Source: Clostridium sp. UBA4108 | GTDB taxonomy: Bacteria > Bacillota > Clostridia > Clostridiales > Clostridiaceae | Direction: 5' to 3' | Assembly (NCBI GenBank): GCA_002381695.1 | Contig: DFXM01000018.1 | Coordinates: forward strand, 111,113-175,112 | DNA: 64,000 bases | Shown: positions 26,913 through 36,859 of the stretch, one piece after another | How positions within the stretch are numbered: position 1 is the stretch's first letter | Layout of the letters: every line of letters begins with the position of its first letter | Notes under the pieces: generated by a model | Databases searched by the model: none | The model's input: only the letters and a program-made list of their open reading frames with translations | Told to the model about the DNA's origin: nothing | Position numbers and translations under genes: made by a program

Positions 26913-27593
26913 ATGAGGGATAACATAAATATATTGATTGTTGATGATGAAGAAAATATAAGGAACTTAGTGGGGGCTTATTTAAAAAAGGAAGGTTTTT
27001 CTATATTTTATGCCTGTAATGGAGAAGATGCATTACGAATTTTAGATAAGCAGAGCATGGAATTGATTATTTTAGATGTTATGATGCCTGTAATGGATGG
27101 ATTTGAGGCTATAAAAGTAATAAGAGAAGGCTATGATATGCCTATAATTATGTTAAGTGCTAGAGAAGAGGAAGAGGATAAGCTTCTAGCATTAGGGTTT
27201 GGGGCAGATAATTATGAAACAAAGCCGTTTAGTCCTAAGGTGCTAGTGGCAAAGGTAAAGGCTCTTATAAAAAGAACCTATGGAGATAAAGAAGCTACTG
27301 TGAAGGGAATAAGTATTGAAAATTTATTTATAAATGAGGAGAGCCATAAAGTTGCTATTAGAAATGAGGATATAAGTTTATCTCCAACTGAATTTTCGCT
27401 ACTTATGTACTTAATAAAAAATAAAAACATTGTACTTACTAGAGAACAGATATTGGTGCATATATGGGGTTATGATTTTGATGGAGATTCTAGAGTAGTA
27501 GATACTACAGTAAAAAGGTTAAGAGAAAAGCTTAAAGATATGTCAAAAATAATTGTAACAGTAAGAGGTTTCGGATATAAGTTAGAGGTGTAA
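26913..27593 (+). CDS. OmpR-family response regulator
   Basis: 226 residues. A receiver domain (1-118) carries the acidic pair Asp11-Asp12, the phosphoacceptor Asp55 (IILDVMMP) and Lys104 (ETKPFSP); the usual Asp-Asp-Tyr before the Lys is Asp-Asn-Tyr. The C-terminal winged helix (about 130-226) has the standard DTTVKRLREKL recognition helix. The gene is 1 bp from the kinase gene downstream, its cognate partner. Signal and target genes are unknown; the next gene is an H-NOX chemoreceptor, but a separate promoter is likely there. Confidence 0.92.
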   Translation: MRDNINILIVDDEENIRNLVGAYLKKEGFSIFYACNGEDALRILDKQSMELIILDVMMPVMDGFEAIKVIREGYDMPIIMLSAREEEEDKLLALGFGADNYETKPFSPKVLVAKVKALIKRTYGDKEATVKGISIENLFINEESHKVAIRNEDISLSPTEFSLLMYLIKNKNIVLTREQILVHIWGYDFDGDSRVVDTTVKRLREKLKDMSKIIVTVRGFGYKLEV

Positions 27594-27594
27594 A

Positions 27595-29115
27595 ATGAAG
27601 AGTATTGATAATTTAAAAAAAAGTATAGGTAATAGCATGACTAAGAAAATGTTAATTGCAACTATTATTATGTTTATGGCTTTTTTAACTTTTACTTTTA
27701 TAAGTCAAAAATTACTTTTTGAACAGATGTATCATGATAAAAAATCCATTGACATAGAAGACAATGTTAAAAAATTTTCTAAAACCTTATCTAATGCTAA
27801 AACAGAAGAAGAAATAATGAATAATATATATAGATTTAAGAATGACTATAATACTACAATGGCAATAGCTGATATAAGAAATAACATCATAATAACATTT
27901 AAAACAGAATTAGATAGTGTTAATGAGGAAAATAATAAAATAATACAGGAGATTTTAAATGCAATAAAATATGATGTACAAACAATAGGAAAGTTAATGT
28001 CTGGAGAACAGATAACTGTATCCTTAAATATTACAGGAAAGACTACTGAATACTTATGTTCAGCTGTTATGAATAATGGGAAAATGGTTTTAGGCTTCAC
28101 ATCAATTCAATATATTAATGAGGCAGTAGGTATAATAAATATATTTTATAAGTATTTTTATGTAGTAGCTATAATAGTTGTCATATTATTTTCTATTATA
28201 TATTCGAAAATGATAACTAATCCATTAAGAAGGATTAGTAAAGTAGCTATGAAGATGAGTACCTTAGATTTCGATGAAAAATGTGAGGTTAAGTCCTACG
28301 ATGAGATTGGAAGTCTAGCTTATACTTTAAATTTTTTATCCTCTAATTTAGAGAAGGCGCTAACATCTTTAAGAGAAGCTAACATAGAACTTCAAAAGGA
28401 TATAGATAAGAAGGAACAAATAGAAAACATGAGAAAAGAGTTTATAGCAGATGTATCTCACGAATTAAAAACTCCTATAACATTAATTAAAGGATATGCA
28501 GAAGGCATAAAGGATGGCATATTTTCTGATGCGGAGCAAGAGGGTTCCTTAGACGTAATAATAGAAGAATGTGGAAAGATGAATAGCTTAGTAAAAGATA
28601 TGTTACAGATATCTTCTTTAGAAAATGGCATTATTGACCTTAGACTAGAAGAATTCTATATAGATGGAGTAGTTCAGAATATATTAAAAAAATTATCCTA
28701 TAGTATAGAAGAGAAAAACATAATAATAAAAAGTGAATTACAAAAATTAAAAGTAGTAGCAGATATCTTTAAAATAGAACAAGTTATAACTAACTTTTTA
28801 ACTAATGCAATAAGATATACAAATGAGGATGGAATTATTTTTATAAAAGTTAAAAAAAATGATGAGGGAGTTAAAGTTTCTTTTGAAAATACGGGAGAGA
28901 ATATCTCGGAAGATAACTTAGAAAAGATATGGGATAAGTTCTATAAGGTGGATAGAGGAAGAAAAAGAAAAGATGGAGGTACAGGTCTTGGACTTTCTAT
29001 AGTAAAAAATATAATAGAATTACATGATGGAAAATATGGAGTAGAAAATACAAAAAAAGGAGTAAAGTTTTATTTCATATTGAGAGATAAGAATATGATT
29101 GATGAATATGAATAG
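27595..29115 (+). CDS. Membrane sensor histidine kinase, partner of the preceding regulator
   Basis: 506 residues. Membrane spans at about 18-38 and 185-205 bracket an extracellular sensor of about 145 residues with no recognisable motif. A HAMP linker follows, then HisKA with His289 (VSHELKTP) and a complete ATPase domain with DKFYKVDRGRKRKDGGTGLG. This is the prototypical kinase layout. It starts 1 bp after the regulator stop, so the two are co-expressed. Confidence 0.92.
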   Translation: MKSIDNLKKSIGNSMTKKMLIATIIMFMAFLTFTFISQKLLFEQMYHDKKSIDIEDNVKKFSKTLSNAKTEEEIMNNIYRFKNDYNTTMAIADIRNNIIITFKTELDSVNEENNKIIQEILNAIKYDVQTIGKLMSGEQITVSLNITGKTTEYLCSAVMNNGKMVLGFTSIQYINEAVGIINIFYKYFYVVAIIVVILFSIIYSKMITNPLRRISKVAMKMSTLDFDEKCEVKSYDEIGSLAYTLNFLSSNLEKALTSLREANIELQKDIDKKEQIENMRKEFIADVSHELKTPITLIKGYAEGIKDGIFSDAEQEGSLDVIIEECGKMNSLVKDMLQISSLENGIIDLRLEEFYIDGVVQNILKKLSYSIEEKNIIIKSELQKLKVVADIFKIEQVITNFLTNAIRYTNEDGIIFIKVKKNDEGVKVSFENTGENISEDNLEKIWDKFYKVDRGRKRKDGGTGLGLSIVKNIIELHDGKYGVENTKKGVKFYFILRDKNMIDEYE

Positions 29116-29192
29116 AGCATGAAAATATATACTTTTTTTTTATATAATGTTATCATTGTAATAAGTAAAATATTGAAAATGGGGGATAAAAA

Positions 29193-30992
29193 ATGAAGGG
29201 TACAGTAGTGTCAGTATGGATGAATACTTCGAAAAAATTATATGGAGATGCTAGCGTTGAAAAAGCAATGAAGTATGCAGGATGGAATGATAAGAGAGTA
29301 TTTTCACCATTAGAGGATGTTGATGATAATGAAATAAAAAAATATATAAGTAAATTAGCAGAGAATGAGAAAATTACTACTGAAACTCTGTGGAAATACA
29401 TAGGTAAAGATAACATATATTCCTTTGCTAAGGTTTATCCAGTATTTTTCAACCAAAAAAATACCTATGGATTTTTAAGATCTTTATTTGACATACATAT
29501 AGCAATTACCAAGAAAATACCTGGGGCTAAACCGCCACTAGTAGAGATAGTTCCATTATCTAAGGATGAAGCTATTATGAAGTATTCTTCCAAAAGAGGA
29601 ATGTTTGAGTATTTCTTGGGTATGTTAGAAGGTTCTTTTGATTATTTTAACGAAAAGGGCACTATAGAGATTACTGAAAAAAATAGTGATAGTATGGCTG
29701 TTAAGATAAAGTTTCCTCAAGAAATCTACTATAAGAAAAAATACAAATTCAGCAATATTTTATCTTTTGGATTTATCAAATCCATACCAGTGAAGGCTGC
29801 CATATTTACTTTAATATTAACACTTATAGGATCATTTGCATTGCTTGGACTTGATAGTGTAGCAAAGGTGTTGGGGATATCTGCAATAAGTGGAATAGCA
29901 ACCATTATAGGGACTAGTTTACTATTAAGACCATTAAAAGATATAAATGAAATAAGCAATAAATTAAAGAATAATATTTTCTTCGAGGATGTAGATATAG
30001 TTACTAAGGATACATTACAAGATATACATCATAACTTTAAGGAATCTATGAAGGTAATGGCTTCTGACTTTGTTGGATTTAAAGGTGTTACCGATGAAAT
30101 GAATGATTTTGCTGATAAATTGAGGGTTATTTCAGATAATATGGAAAAGACCTCAAGAGAAATATCTGATGTAGTTGAACAAGTTGCAGGAACTTCAGTG
30201 GAACAGGCTACAAATACAGAACATGTAGCAGAAGTGCTTAATGATAATATAAGATCACTTAAAGTTATTGTTGATAGTGAAAATAATAATAAGAGTGAAT
30301 TAGAAAATACTATGAACAAAATAAATTCTAGCTTTAACGAGATAGACAGTGTAAGTAAGAATATACAAAATACCTTAAATGAATTCCAAGAAGTAAAAGT
30401 AAAAGGAGTTCAACTAGGAGATAAAGCTAAAGATATAAATAATATAGTATCAATAGTAGCACAAATTTCAGATCAAACCAACCTTCTTGCACTTAATGCA
30501 TCTATCGAAGCAGCAAGGGCAGGAGAACATGGAAGAGGTTTTGCAGTAGTAGCAGAAGAAGTAAGAAAATTAGCAGAACAAACAAAAAATGCAGTAGAGG
30601 AGATAAATTCTAATTTAAATCAGTTCCTTGAAGATATTGATGTATTAATAAATAATATTGAAAATCAATATGATACACTTCAAAAGGATACAAAAGGCTT
30701 AGAAAAAATAAGAGAAGTAAGTTACGATGCAAACACATCTGTAAAAACAGTGGCTACAGCTATGATATCAACTATAAATGATTTAGATAAAGAAGCATCT
30801 TCTATTGAAGGTATGTATGAGAACATAGAATCTCTTGCAGCCATAGCAGAGGAAAACTCTGCATCTTCACAAGAAGTAAGTGCTAATGTAACAAGCTATA
30901 CAGAGGAAATAACAAAGCTTATCTCTTCTATAAATGAATTTAAGAAAATAGCATCTTACTTTAAAGACGAACTAGAAAAATACAAATTATAA
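29193..30992 (+). CDS. Chemoreceptor with N-terminal H-NOX haem sensor domain (O2/NO sensor)
   Basis: 599 residues. Residues 1-188 are an H-NOX domain. The proximal haem ligand His102 (FDIHIAITK), Pro115 and the Y131-x-S133-x-R135 haem-propionate motif are present. The distal network Trp9, Asn74 and Tyr140, which stabilises bound O2 in the Thermoanaerobacter (Tt) protein, is also conserved at identical numbering. Two membrane spans lie at about 200-245, then a long methyl-accepting signalling domain with the conserved tip ISDQTNLLALNASIEAARAG (about 425-445). The architecture equals Tt Tar4H, so a role in avoiding oxygen is likely. The start follows GGGGGAT. No che genes are in the window. 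Confidence 0.93.
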   Translation: MKGTVVSVWMNTSKKLYGDASVEKAMKYAGWNDKRVFSPLEDVDDNEIKKYISKLAENEKITTETLWKYIGKDNIYSFAKVYPVFFNQKNTYGFLRSLFDIHIAITKKIPGAKPPLVEIVPLSKDEAIMKYSSKRGMFEYFLGMLEGSFDYFNEKGTIEITEKNSDSMAVKIKFPQEIYYKKKYKFSNILSFGFIKSIPVKAAIFTLILTLIGSFALLGLDSVAKVLGISAISGIATIIGTSLLLRPLKDINEISNKLKNNIFFEDVDIVTKDTLQDIHHNFKESMKVMASDFVGFKGVTDEMNDFADKLRVISDNMEKTSREISDVVEQVAGTSVEQATNTEHVAEVLNDNIRSLKVIVDSENNNKSELENTMNKINSSFNEIDSVSKNIQNTLNEFQEVKVKGVQLGDKAKDINNIVSIVAQISDQTNLLALNASIEAARAGEHGRGFAVVAEEVRKLAEQTKNAVEEINSNLNQFLEDIDVLINNIENQYDTLQKDTKGLEKIREVSYDANTSVKTVATAMISTINDLDKEASSIEGMYENIESLAAIAEENSASSQEVSANVTSYTEEITKLISSINEFKKIASYFKDELEKYKL

Positions 30993-31019
30993 CATAGAGA
31001 AATATTTAATAGTTTTTAG

Positions 31020-31058
31020 AAAATAACTGGTTATACATATATGACCAGTTATTTTTTG
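31020..31058. terminator. Bidirectional terminator between the H-NOX receptor and radical SAM genes
   Basis: AAATAACTGGT pairs with ACCAGTTATTT, followed on the plus strand by a T run; the minus strand also ends T-rich. Confidence 0.8.
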
Positions 31059-31076
31059 ATATTTAATTTTAGGTAT

Positions 31077-31979
31077 TTATATGTTTTCTAAGTTGAAATT
31101 TGGAACATAAATAGAAGAAGATGTTCCACTTTCCTGTATAAAGGCATTTATATACCCTAGCTCTACGCAATAATCAATAAGACTATCATAATGGTCAGGG
31201 TTTAGAGGCTTATTAATTTCTGGATAGTTTTTAGCCTTAAACATAGGAATATACTGATTCATAAGACTTAAATACACTTTGTCTCCAAAGGTTTTATATA
31301 TGTAATCAACAATTTTTTTAGAATCAAATAAGAGGCTTGGTAACATTAGATGTCTTATTATAACTCCATTTTTCATAATGCCATTTTCATCAAATATTGG
31401 CTCTGGGGCTTGAGAAACCATCTCATTTATAGCTTTAGTAGCTATGTTAAAATAATTTGGAGCACTAGAGTATTTTATGGCATATTTATCATCGAAATAC
31501 TTTAAATCAGGTATATAGATATCAATACTACCTTTTAAAAGTTCTAAACTTTCTACATTTTCATAGCCATTAGAATTGTATACTACAGGAATGCTCAATC
31601 CTTTAGATTTACTGAGCTTTATACCTTCAAGAATCTGAGGAATATAGTGAGTAGGATTAACTAAGTTGATGTTGTGATATCCTCTCTCTTGTTGTTCTAA
31701 GAAAATCTCACTAAGTCTTTCTATTGAAATCTCTTTACCTATATATTCTTGGCTTATATGATGATTCTGGCAAAATACACATCTTAAATTACAGTTAGAA
31801 AAAAATATAGTTCCAGAACCATTACTACCAGAAATACAAGGTTCTTCCCACATATGCCCATAAGCTTTGGCAACTCTTAAGGTAGCAGTACTTTTACAGA
31901 AACCTAGAGCTCCTTTACTTCTATTAATTTCACAATGTCTAGGGCAAACTGTGCAGTTATCTAATATATTATAATCCAT
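31077..31979 (-). CDS. Radical SAM protein, PflX-like (COG1313)
   Basis: 300 residues. The SAM-cleaving 4Fe-4S motif is Cys63-x3-Cys67-x2-Cys70 (CNLRCVFC). An additional N-terminal cysteine set (C9, C12, C16, C28 in CTVCPRHC and GFC) is typical of the PflX/AmmeMemoRadiSam-related group and may bind a second cluster or zinc. These proteins resemble pyruvate formate-lyase activases, but their substrate is unknown. AAAGGAG precedes the ATG. Monocistronic; no formate-lyase gene is nearby. Confidence 0.85.
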   Translation of the reverse strand: MDYNILDNCTVCPRHCEINRSKGALGFCKSTATLRVAKAYGHMWEEPCISGSNGSGTIFFSNCNLRCVFCQNHHISQEYIGKEISIERLSEIFLEQQERGYHNINLVNPTHYIPQILEGIKLSKSKGLSIPVVYNSNGYENVESLELLKGSIDIYIPDLKYFDDKYAIKYSSAPNYFNIATKAINEMVSQAPEPIFDENGIMKNGVIIRHLMLPSLLFDSKKIVDYIYKTFGDKVYLSLMNQYIPMFKAKNYPEINKPLNPDHYDSLIDYCVELGYINAFIQESGTSSSIYVPNFNLENI

Positions 31980-32265
31980 AATGATAAACTCCTTTTAAGA
32001 AATAAAGAATACTTATAATATATCATAAAGAGGTATATCTCAAAAATATCTAGTTAACATTATAGAGAATTAGATTATAAAAAAAATATAAAGTACTCTC
32101 AAGTATTAATAAAAAATAGTATAATAGAATACATAAGTTTCAATAAAGATTATTTCTATGAGTGCATGTTTTTTATAAAAGATGAGGAAGTTGAAAAATA
32201 AATTTGCAATTAAGAACTTCTTCATATATCACAGGCAAATAACGTTAGAAAGGAAATAAAAATAA

Positions 32266-33858
32266 ATGAAAAAAAGCAAATTGAAGTATAAGTTAATAAA
32301 AAGCAGTTATTCAAATATGTTTGATAACGATTATAAAGGCGAATGGAATAAAGAAAGAGATTTAAAGGAGATTCGAAAGTACTATGATATTAAAGGTGGA
32401 AATGAATATACAATAGATGAACAAAGTTGGTATGATTTAGAGATGGATGATATATATGAAACTGTAGATAAGACATACAGTACAGTAGGAGAAGCAGCAC
32501 TCTATTGTATGCTTAGAAATCCAATACATGAGGAGAAAAAGTTGAAGGATAGAAAAAGGGCTATAGATGTTATCAAAGAAGATAGTGATTTACGGAGATT
32601 CCTTCAGAATACATATTTCAATATTAGTAAAGATAAGAAAAACAATCTTTTATACATGATAGAGAACAAATTAGAACCTAATAAATTAAAGTATATTTTG
32701 TACACCTTTTTAGGAAAAGTGGTTCCTTTATTAATAATTTTAAGTGGTATATTCATAGAGTATAAATATATACTTGGCTTATTTTTAATTAGTTTTCTAA
32801 ACATGATTATAAATATGAATGAAGAAAGAAATACAAAATTTGCAGGAATAATATATTTAGCAAAAGTTATAAGAGGCGGTGACAAAGTAGCTAATATAGA
32901 AGAGGATGAGCTAAAGTCACATACTATAAGGATAAGGGAATTACTAAAGGAACTTAAAGTGGTTAAAAGTGGAACTAGATTTATTAATTTTATGGCAATG
33001 TTTGGAGGAGCACTTGAGTGGGCAAGCACATTATTTTTATTAGAGGAAGCAACTTATTATAAGGTTGTAAATAACCTTGCTAGAAATAAAGATAATATAC
33101 TAGAACTTTACTATATATTAGGTGAATTAGAAGCTTTAGTATCCATAGCTAGCTATCAGGACAGCTTAAAGAATAATTGCTCAATACCTAAATTTACAGA
33201 GAAGGTTGCCTTAAGGATAGTTGATGGAGTTCATCCATTACTAGAAAATCCAGTAGGAAATTCTATTACTATAGAAAAGAAGGGAATAGTTCTTACAGGA
33301 ACTAATATGTCAGGTAAGTCTACTTTCTTAAAAATGTTAGGGGTAAATATGATTTTTGCTCAAACCTTTTATTTTGTATTAGCAAAGGAGTATGAAGCTC
33401 CATTTTTTAATATTATATCCTCTATCAGTCCTAAGGATGATATAAGTGAACATAGAAGTTATTATCTAGCAGAGGCTGAGAATATACTTAGGATAATAAA
33501 TGCTATGGAGAAACCAATACCAGTGTTCTGTACCATAGATGAAATATTTAGAGGGACAAACCCTGTAGAGAGAATTGCAGCTTCAGCGGAGATACTAAAT
33601 TATATAAACAATAGAAAATGTATTTCTATAGTTACCACTCATGATAGAGAGCTAGTAGATTTAGTGAAGGATAAATATGATTTCTATCATTTCAGTGAAA
33701 GTGTGTCTGACAAAAAAGGGTTAAACTTTGACTATAAACTTAAAAAAGGAGTAACTAAGAGTAAGAATGCCATAAAATTACTTGAATATATAGGTTATCC
33801 AAAAGAAATAACGGAAAATGCATTTAAGAGAGTTAATAATATTGAAGGATTTATATAA
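32266..33858 (+). CDS. Membrane-inserted MutS-like ATPase
   Basis: 530 residues. The C-terminal part (about 300-530) is a MutS domain V ATPase with Walker A GTNMSGKST (345-353), the SEHRSYYLAEAENI signature, Walker B VFCTIDEIFRGT and the switch histidine in VTTHDRE. There is no mismatch-recognition domain I. Two hydrophobic spans at about 143-162 and 166-185 sit in the core/lever region, with a third possible at 242-260. Such short MutS paralogues are widespread in Firmicutes and are not mismatch-repair proteins as far as known. A good AAAGGAA site precedes the ATG. The 286-bp gap upstream is AT-rich without other features. Confidence 0.85.
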   Translation: MKKSKLKYKLIKSSYSNMFDNDYKGEWNKERDLKEIRKYYDIKGGNEYTIDEQSWYDLEMDDIYETVDKTYSTVGEAALYCMLRNPIHEEKKLKDRKRAIDVIKEDSDLRRFLQNTYFNISKDKKNNLLYMIENKLEPNKLKYILYTFLGKVVPLLIILSGIFIEYKYILGLFLISFLNMIINMNEERNTKFAGIIYLAKVIRGGDKVANIEEDELKSHTIRIRELLKELKVVKSGTRFINFMAMFGGALEWASTLFLLEEATYYKVVNNLARNKDNILELYYILGELEALVSIASYQDSLKNNCSIPKFTEKVALRIVDGVHPLLENPVGNSITIEKKGIVLTGTNMSGKSTFLKMLGVNMIFAQTFYFVLAKEYEAPFFNIISSISPKDDISEHRSYYLAEAENILRIINAMEKPIPVFCTIDEIFRGTNPVERIAASAEILNYINNRKCISIVTTHDRELVDLVKDKYDFYHFSESVSDKKGLNFDYKLKKGVTKSKNAIKLLEYIGYPKEITENAFKRVNNIEGFI

Positions 33859-33892
33859 AGTTAAAGGATGAGGAAAAGATGAGAAAATATTC

Positions 33893-34957
33893 TCATCTTT
33901 TTTTCATTTTAAAATAAAATATAACACATTGAACCATAAAGATTAAACTAATTATTCCAAAGCCAGGGTATAAAAAGGTTATAAGCTTTTTAAATCCTAT
34001 TTGAGATATAGGCAGAGCTATAAGTACAGTTAAAAGTACGCCTCTTTTATAAGGAATATTATATTTTTCCTCTAAGGTTTTGCTAACACTATAGATATCA
34101 GATACCTCTGTAGAGAACATTTCGCACCATATTATAATCAATAATAATACCTGCATAATAGGAGCAAATTTACTTGCTACATGAAGTAATGGTATTTCAT
34201 ATTTAAATATATCTGGAATGTTTACCATCAACATAGCATTTATTAAGGATGCAATTACTGTAAGCATAATAGAACCGATAATTAATCCTAAGAGCATAAC
34301 TTTTTTATTTCTAATTTCCTTGGCAATAGGGACTAAAACACCACTTGAAAATAACAAGTTAAATCCTGCATATAAAAATGTGGAGATAATCCATTGATTT
34401 TCTATGAGTAGATTTTTATAAATAGGAACCTTTTTTATATAATCTAAAGTCATATATTTTCCACCATAAATAAGATATAGTCCAAACACCGCCAAAATGA
34501 CAATTGTAAGAGATGGAACAATAAATGAATTGATAGCAATTAAGCCTTTAGTATCATTAAGAAGAGTAATCACACTTACTGCTACCATTAGAAATATACC
34601 TATGTATTTAGGAATTCCAAAATATTGATAAAGCAAAGCACCACTGCCAGCTAGTATTACAGCAGAGCCTGAGATTAAAAAAAAGCTAGTTAAATAATCA
34701 GTAGTTTTACCTAGAAAACCAGGACTCACTAATCTAATAAAATCTGTATAGGAATTTAGGTTATATTCTAAACTTACCGTAGAAATTATATTTGTTATGA
34801 AGATATAAAAAATCCCACAAAGTATTAGACCAAAGAAACTAACATACCCGTACGTAGAAAAAAACTGAGTGATCTCTTGTCCAGAGGCAAGGCCAGCCCC
34901 CACAATTGTGCCAACAAAAACTGTAGCCACTTGGAACACCTGTTTGAAATGCTTCAA
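33893..34957 (-). CDS. YkvI-like integral membrane transporter
   Basis: 354 residues, about ten spans, with the N-terminal helix motif VGTIVGAGLASGQEI, an unwound-helix glycine motif seen in LeuT-fold carriers. It resembles the uncharacterised YkvI family. I choose the TTG at 34957 because GGGGGAG lies 7 bp upstream; an ATG at 34987 would add ten residues that overlap that ribosome site. The substrate is unknown, possibly an amino acid or cation-coupled solute. It converges on the MutS-like gene. Confidence 0.75.
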   Translation of the reverse strand: MKHFKQVFQVATVFVGTIVGAGLASGQEITQFFSTYGYVSFFGLILCGIFYIFITNIISTVSLEYNLNSYTDFIRLVSPGFLGKTTDYLTSFFLISGSAVILAGSGALLYQYFGIPKYIGIFLMVAVSVITLLNDTKGLIAINSFIVPSLTIVILAVFGLYLIYGGKYMTLDYIKKVPIYKNLLIENQWIISTFLYAGFNLLFSSGVLVPIAKEIRNKKVMLLGLIIGSIMLTVIASLINAMLMVNIPDIFKYEIPLLHVASKFAPIMQVLLLIIIWCEMFSTEVSDIYSVSKTLEEKYNIPYKRGVLLTVLIALPISQIGFKKLITFLYPGFGIISLIFMVQCVIFYFKMKKR

Positions 34958-35121
34958 AAATATCTCCCCCATATAATATATAATCATATACTAAATATAT
35001 AGAGATTAGAGTTGAAATATGTGTTTAAAGATGGTTAAGTTGTTTAAAAGATTTAATTTGGTATAATATAAATAAAGTGTGAGGCAATTTATTTATATTA
35101 TAAAAAAGGAATTTGATATAT

Positions 35122-36054
35122 ATGAAGACAGAATGGAATGGTAAGAGATATCACAGTTTAAACTATTTTCTAAGAGAGAAATTTGGTGGTAAGGTTTTTA
35201 AGATATCTTTAGACGGAGGATTTTCTTGCCCTAATAGGGATGGAACTATAAGTAAGGGTGGATGTATATTTTGCTCTGAAAGAGGGTCTGGAGATTTTGC
35301 TGGAGAGAGATGTTTTTCTATAACTAAGCAATTTGAAGATATAAAAAATATGATGAATAAGAAGTGGAAGGATGGAAAGTATATTGCATATTTTCAAGCC
35401 TACACTAATACCTATGCACCTGTTGAAGTGCTAAAGAGGAAATATGATGAAGCTATAGATCAGAAAGATGTAGTTTCACTAGCCATAGCTACAAGACCAG
35501 ATTGTATTGGAGCAGAAATTTTAGATTTATTGGAAGAATACTCAAAAAAGGTGTATACTTGGGTGGAACTTGGACTTCAAACTAGTAATGATACAACTGC
35601 TAAATTAATTAATAGAGGATATAAGCTAGAAGTTTTTGAAGAAGCTGTAAGTGGGCTTTCTCAAAGAGGAATAGATGTGGTAGCGCATGTAATTTTAGGA
35701 TTGCCAGGTGAGACTAAAGAAGATATGATAGATACAATTAAATATTTAGCGAAGCTTCCTATTAAGGGGATAAAACTTCATCTATTACATGTTATGGAGA
35801 ATACAACCTTAGAGGAGCTTTATAACAATGGAAAATTAAAGCTTTTAGAAAAAGATGAATATATTGATTTGATTTGTGAAGCTATAACACTGCTTCCACA
35901 GGATATAGTGGTTCATAGATTAACAGGGGATGCACCAAGAGCATTACTTGTTGGACCTATGTGGAGTCTTAAAAAGTGGGAGATATTAAATGCCATTGAT
36001 GATAAGCTTGAAAGAGAGCATTTGTATCAAGGGATTAATAATGTAAAATCTTAA
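35122..36054 (+). CDS. TIGR01212-family radical SAM protein (YtqA-like)
   Basis: 310 residues. The cluster cysteines are Cys36, Cys48 and Cys51 (CPNRDG ... GCIFC), with the wide spacing used by Elp3/MiaB-like enzymes of this family. The (beta/alpha) barrel includes VSLAIATRPDCIG and VAHVILGLPGETKEDM. The product is unknown; a tRNA-modifying role has been suggested for relatives. The ATG at 35122 is preferred over a TTG at 35113 because AAAGGAA lies 10 bp before it. It is followed closely by comB. Confidence 0.85.
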   Translation: MKTEWNGKRYHSLNYFLREKFGGKVFKISLDGGFSCPNRDGTISKGGCIFCSERGSGDFAGERCFSITKQFEDIKNMMNKKWKDGKYIAYFQAYTNTYAPVEVLKRKYDEAIDQKDVVSLAIATRPDCIGAEILDLLEEYSKKVYTWVELGLQTSNDTTAKLINRGYKLEVFEEAVSGLSQRGIDVVAHVILGLPGETKEDMIDTIKYLAKLPIKGIKLHLLHVMENTTLEELYNNGKLKLLEKDEYIDLICEAITLLPQDIVVHRLTGDAPRALLVGPMWSLKKWEILNAIDDKLEREHLYQGINNVKS

Positions 36055-36082
36055 ATTATACATTTTAAAGGGGTGGATATGT

Positions 36083-36790
36083 ATGAAGGTAGATATTATA
36101 ATTTCAGCAGCGGATATTAAAAACGAGAAGCTAGAAAATAAGGTAGTAGTGGTTATAGATGTACTTAGAGCCACATCTGTAATGGTAACAGCTCTTAGTA
36201 ATGGGTGCGATAGAGTAATTCCAGTAAAGGAAATACAGGAAGCTCTAGAAATAGTTAATCATGAAAGACATAAGTATTTACTTGGCGGAGAGAGAAATGC
36301 TCTTAAGATAGAAGGCTTTGATTTTTCTAACTCTCCTTTGGATTATACTAGAGAGCAGATTCAAGGTAAAACTCTAGTAATGTCTACAACAAATGGGACA
36401 AAAGCTATAAAAAACAGTGAGAATGCGGAATATATATTTATAGCTTCTATGATTAATGGAAATGCAGTGGCAAAAAAACTTGCTTTGCTTAATAGAGATG
36501 TGGTATTTGTTAATGCAGGAACTTATGGAGAATTTTCAATGGATGATTTTATAACTAGTGGATATATAATTCATTGTTTAAATAAATTAAATACCATAGA
36601 AATGTCAGATATAGCAAAAACTTCTCACTACATATATGAAAATAATACTGACATATTTTCTTTTGTAAAAGAAGCCAGTCATTATAAGAGGATAATGGAG
36701 CTAGGTCTTGAAAATGATTTAAAATATTGTTTAAGCAAAGACCTTGTAGACATAGTTCCAGAATATAAAAATGGAGAGATTAGGATATAA
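36083..36790 (+). CDS. comB: ComB family, probable 2-phosphosulfolactate phosphatase
   Basis: 235 residues, the normal length. The family motifs VVVIDVLRATSVMVTAL, LGGERNALKIEGFDFSNSP, STTNGTKAI and VFVNAGTYGEFSMDD are all present. Family members hydrolyse 2-phosphosulfolactate in coenzyme M or sulfolactate pathways, but most bacterial homologues, including those in clostridia, have no demonstrated substrate. It is 28 bp after the YtqA-like gene, with GGGGTGG before the ATG, so it is probably co-transcribed with it. Confidence 0.88.
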   Translation: MKVDIIISAADIKNEKLENKVVVVIDVLRATSVMVTALSNGCDRVIPVKEIQEALEIVNHERHKYLLGGERNALKIEGFDFSNSPLDYTREQIQGKTLVMSTTNGTKAIKNSENAEYIFIASMINGNAVAKKLALLNRDVVFVNAGTYGEFSMDDFITSGYIIHCLNKLNTIEMSDIAKTSHYIYENNTDIFSFVKEASHYKRIMELGLENDLKYCLSKDLVDIVPEYKNGEIRI

Positions 36791-36859
36791 AAATTAATTC
36801 AAATTAAGTTGTCAAGTTAATCTTAAAACATTTTAAATAGCTCCTAATACAAAAAAATA

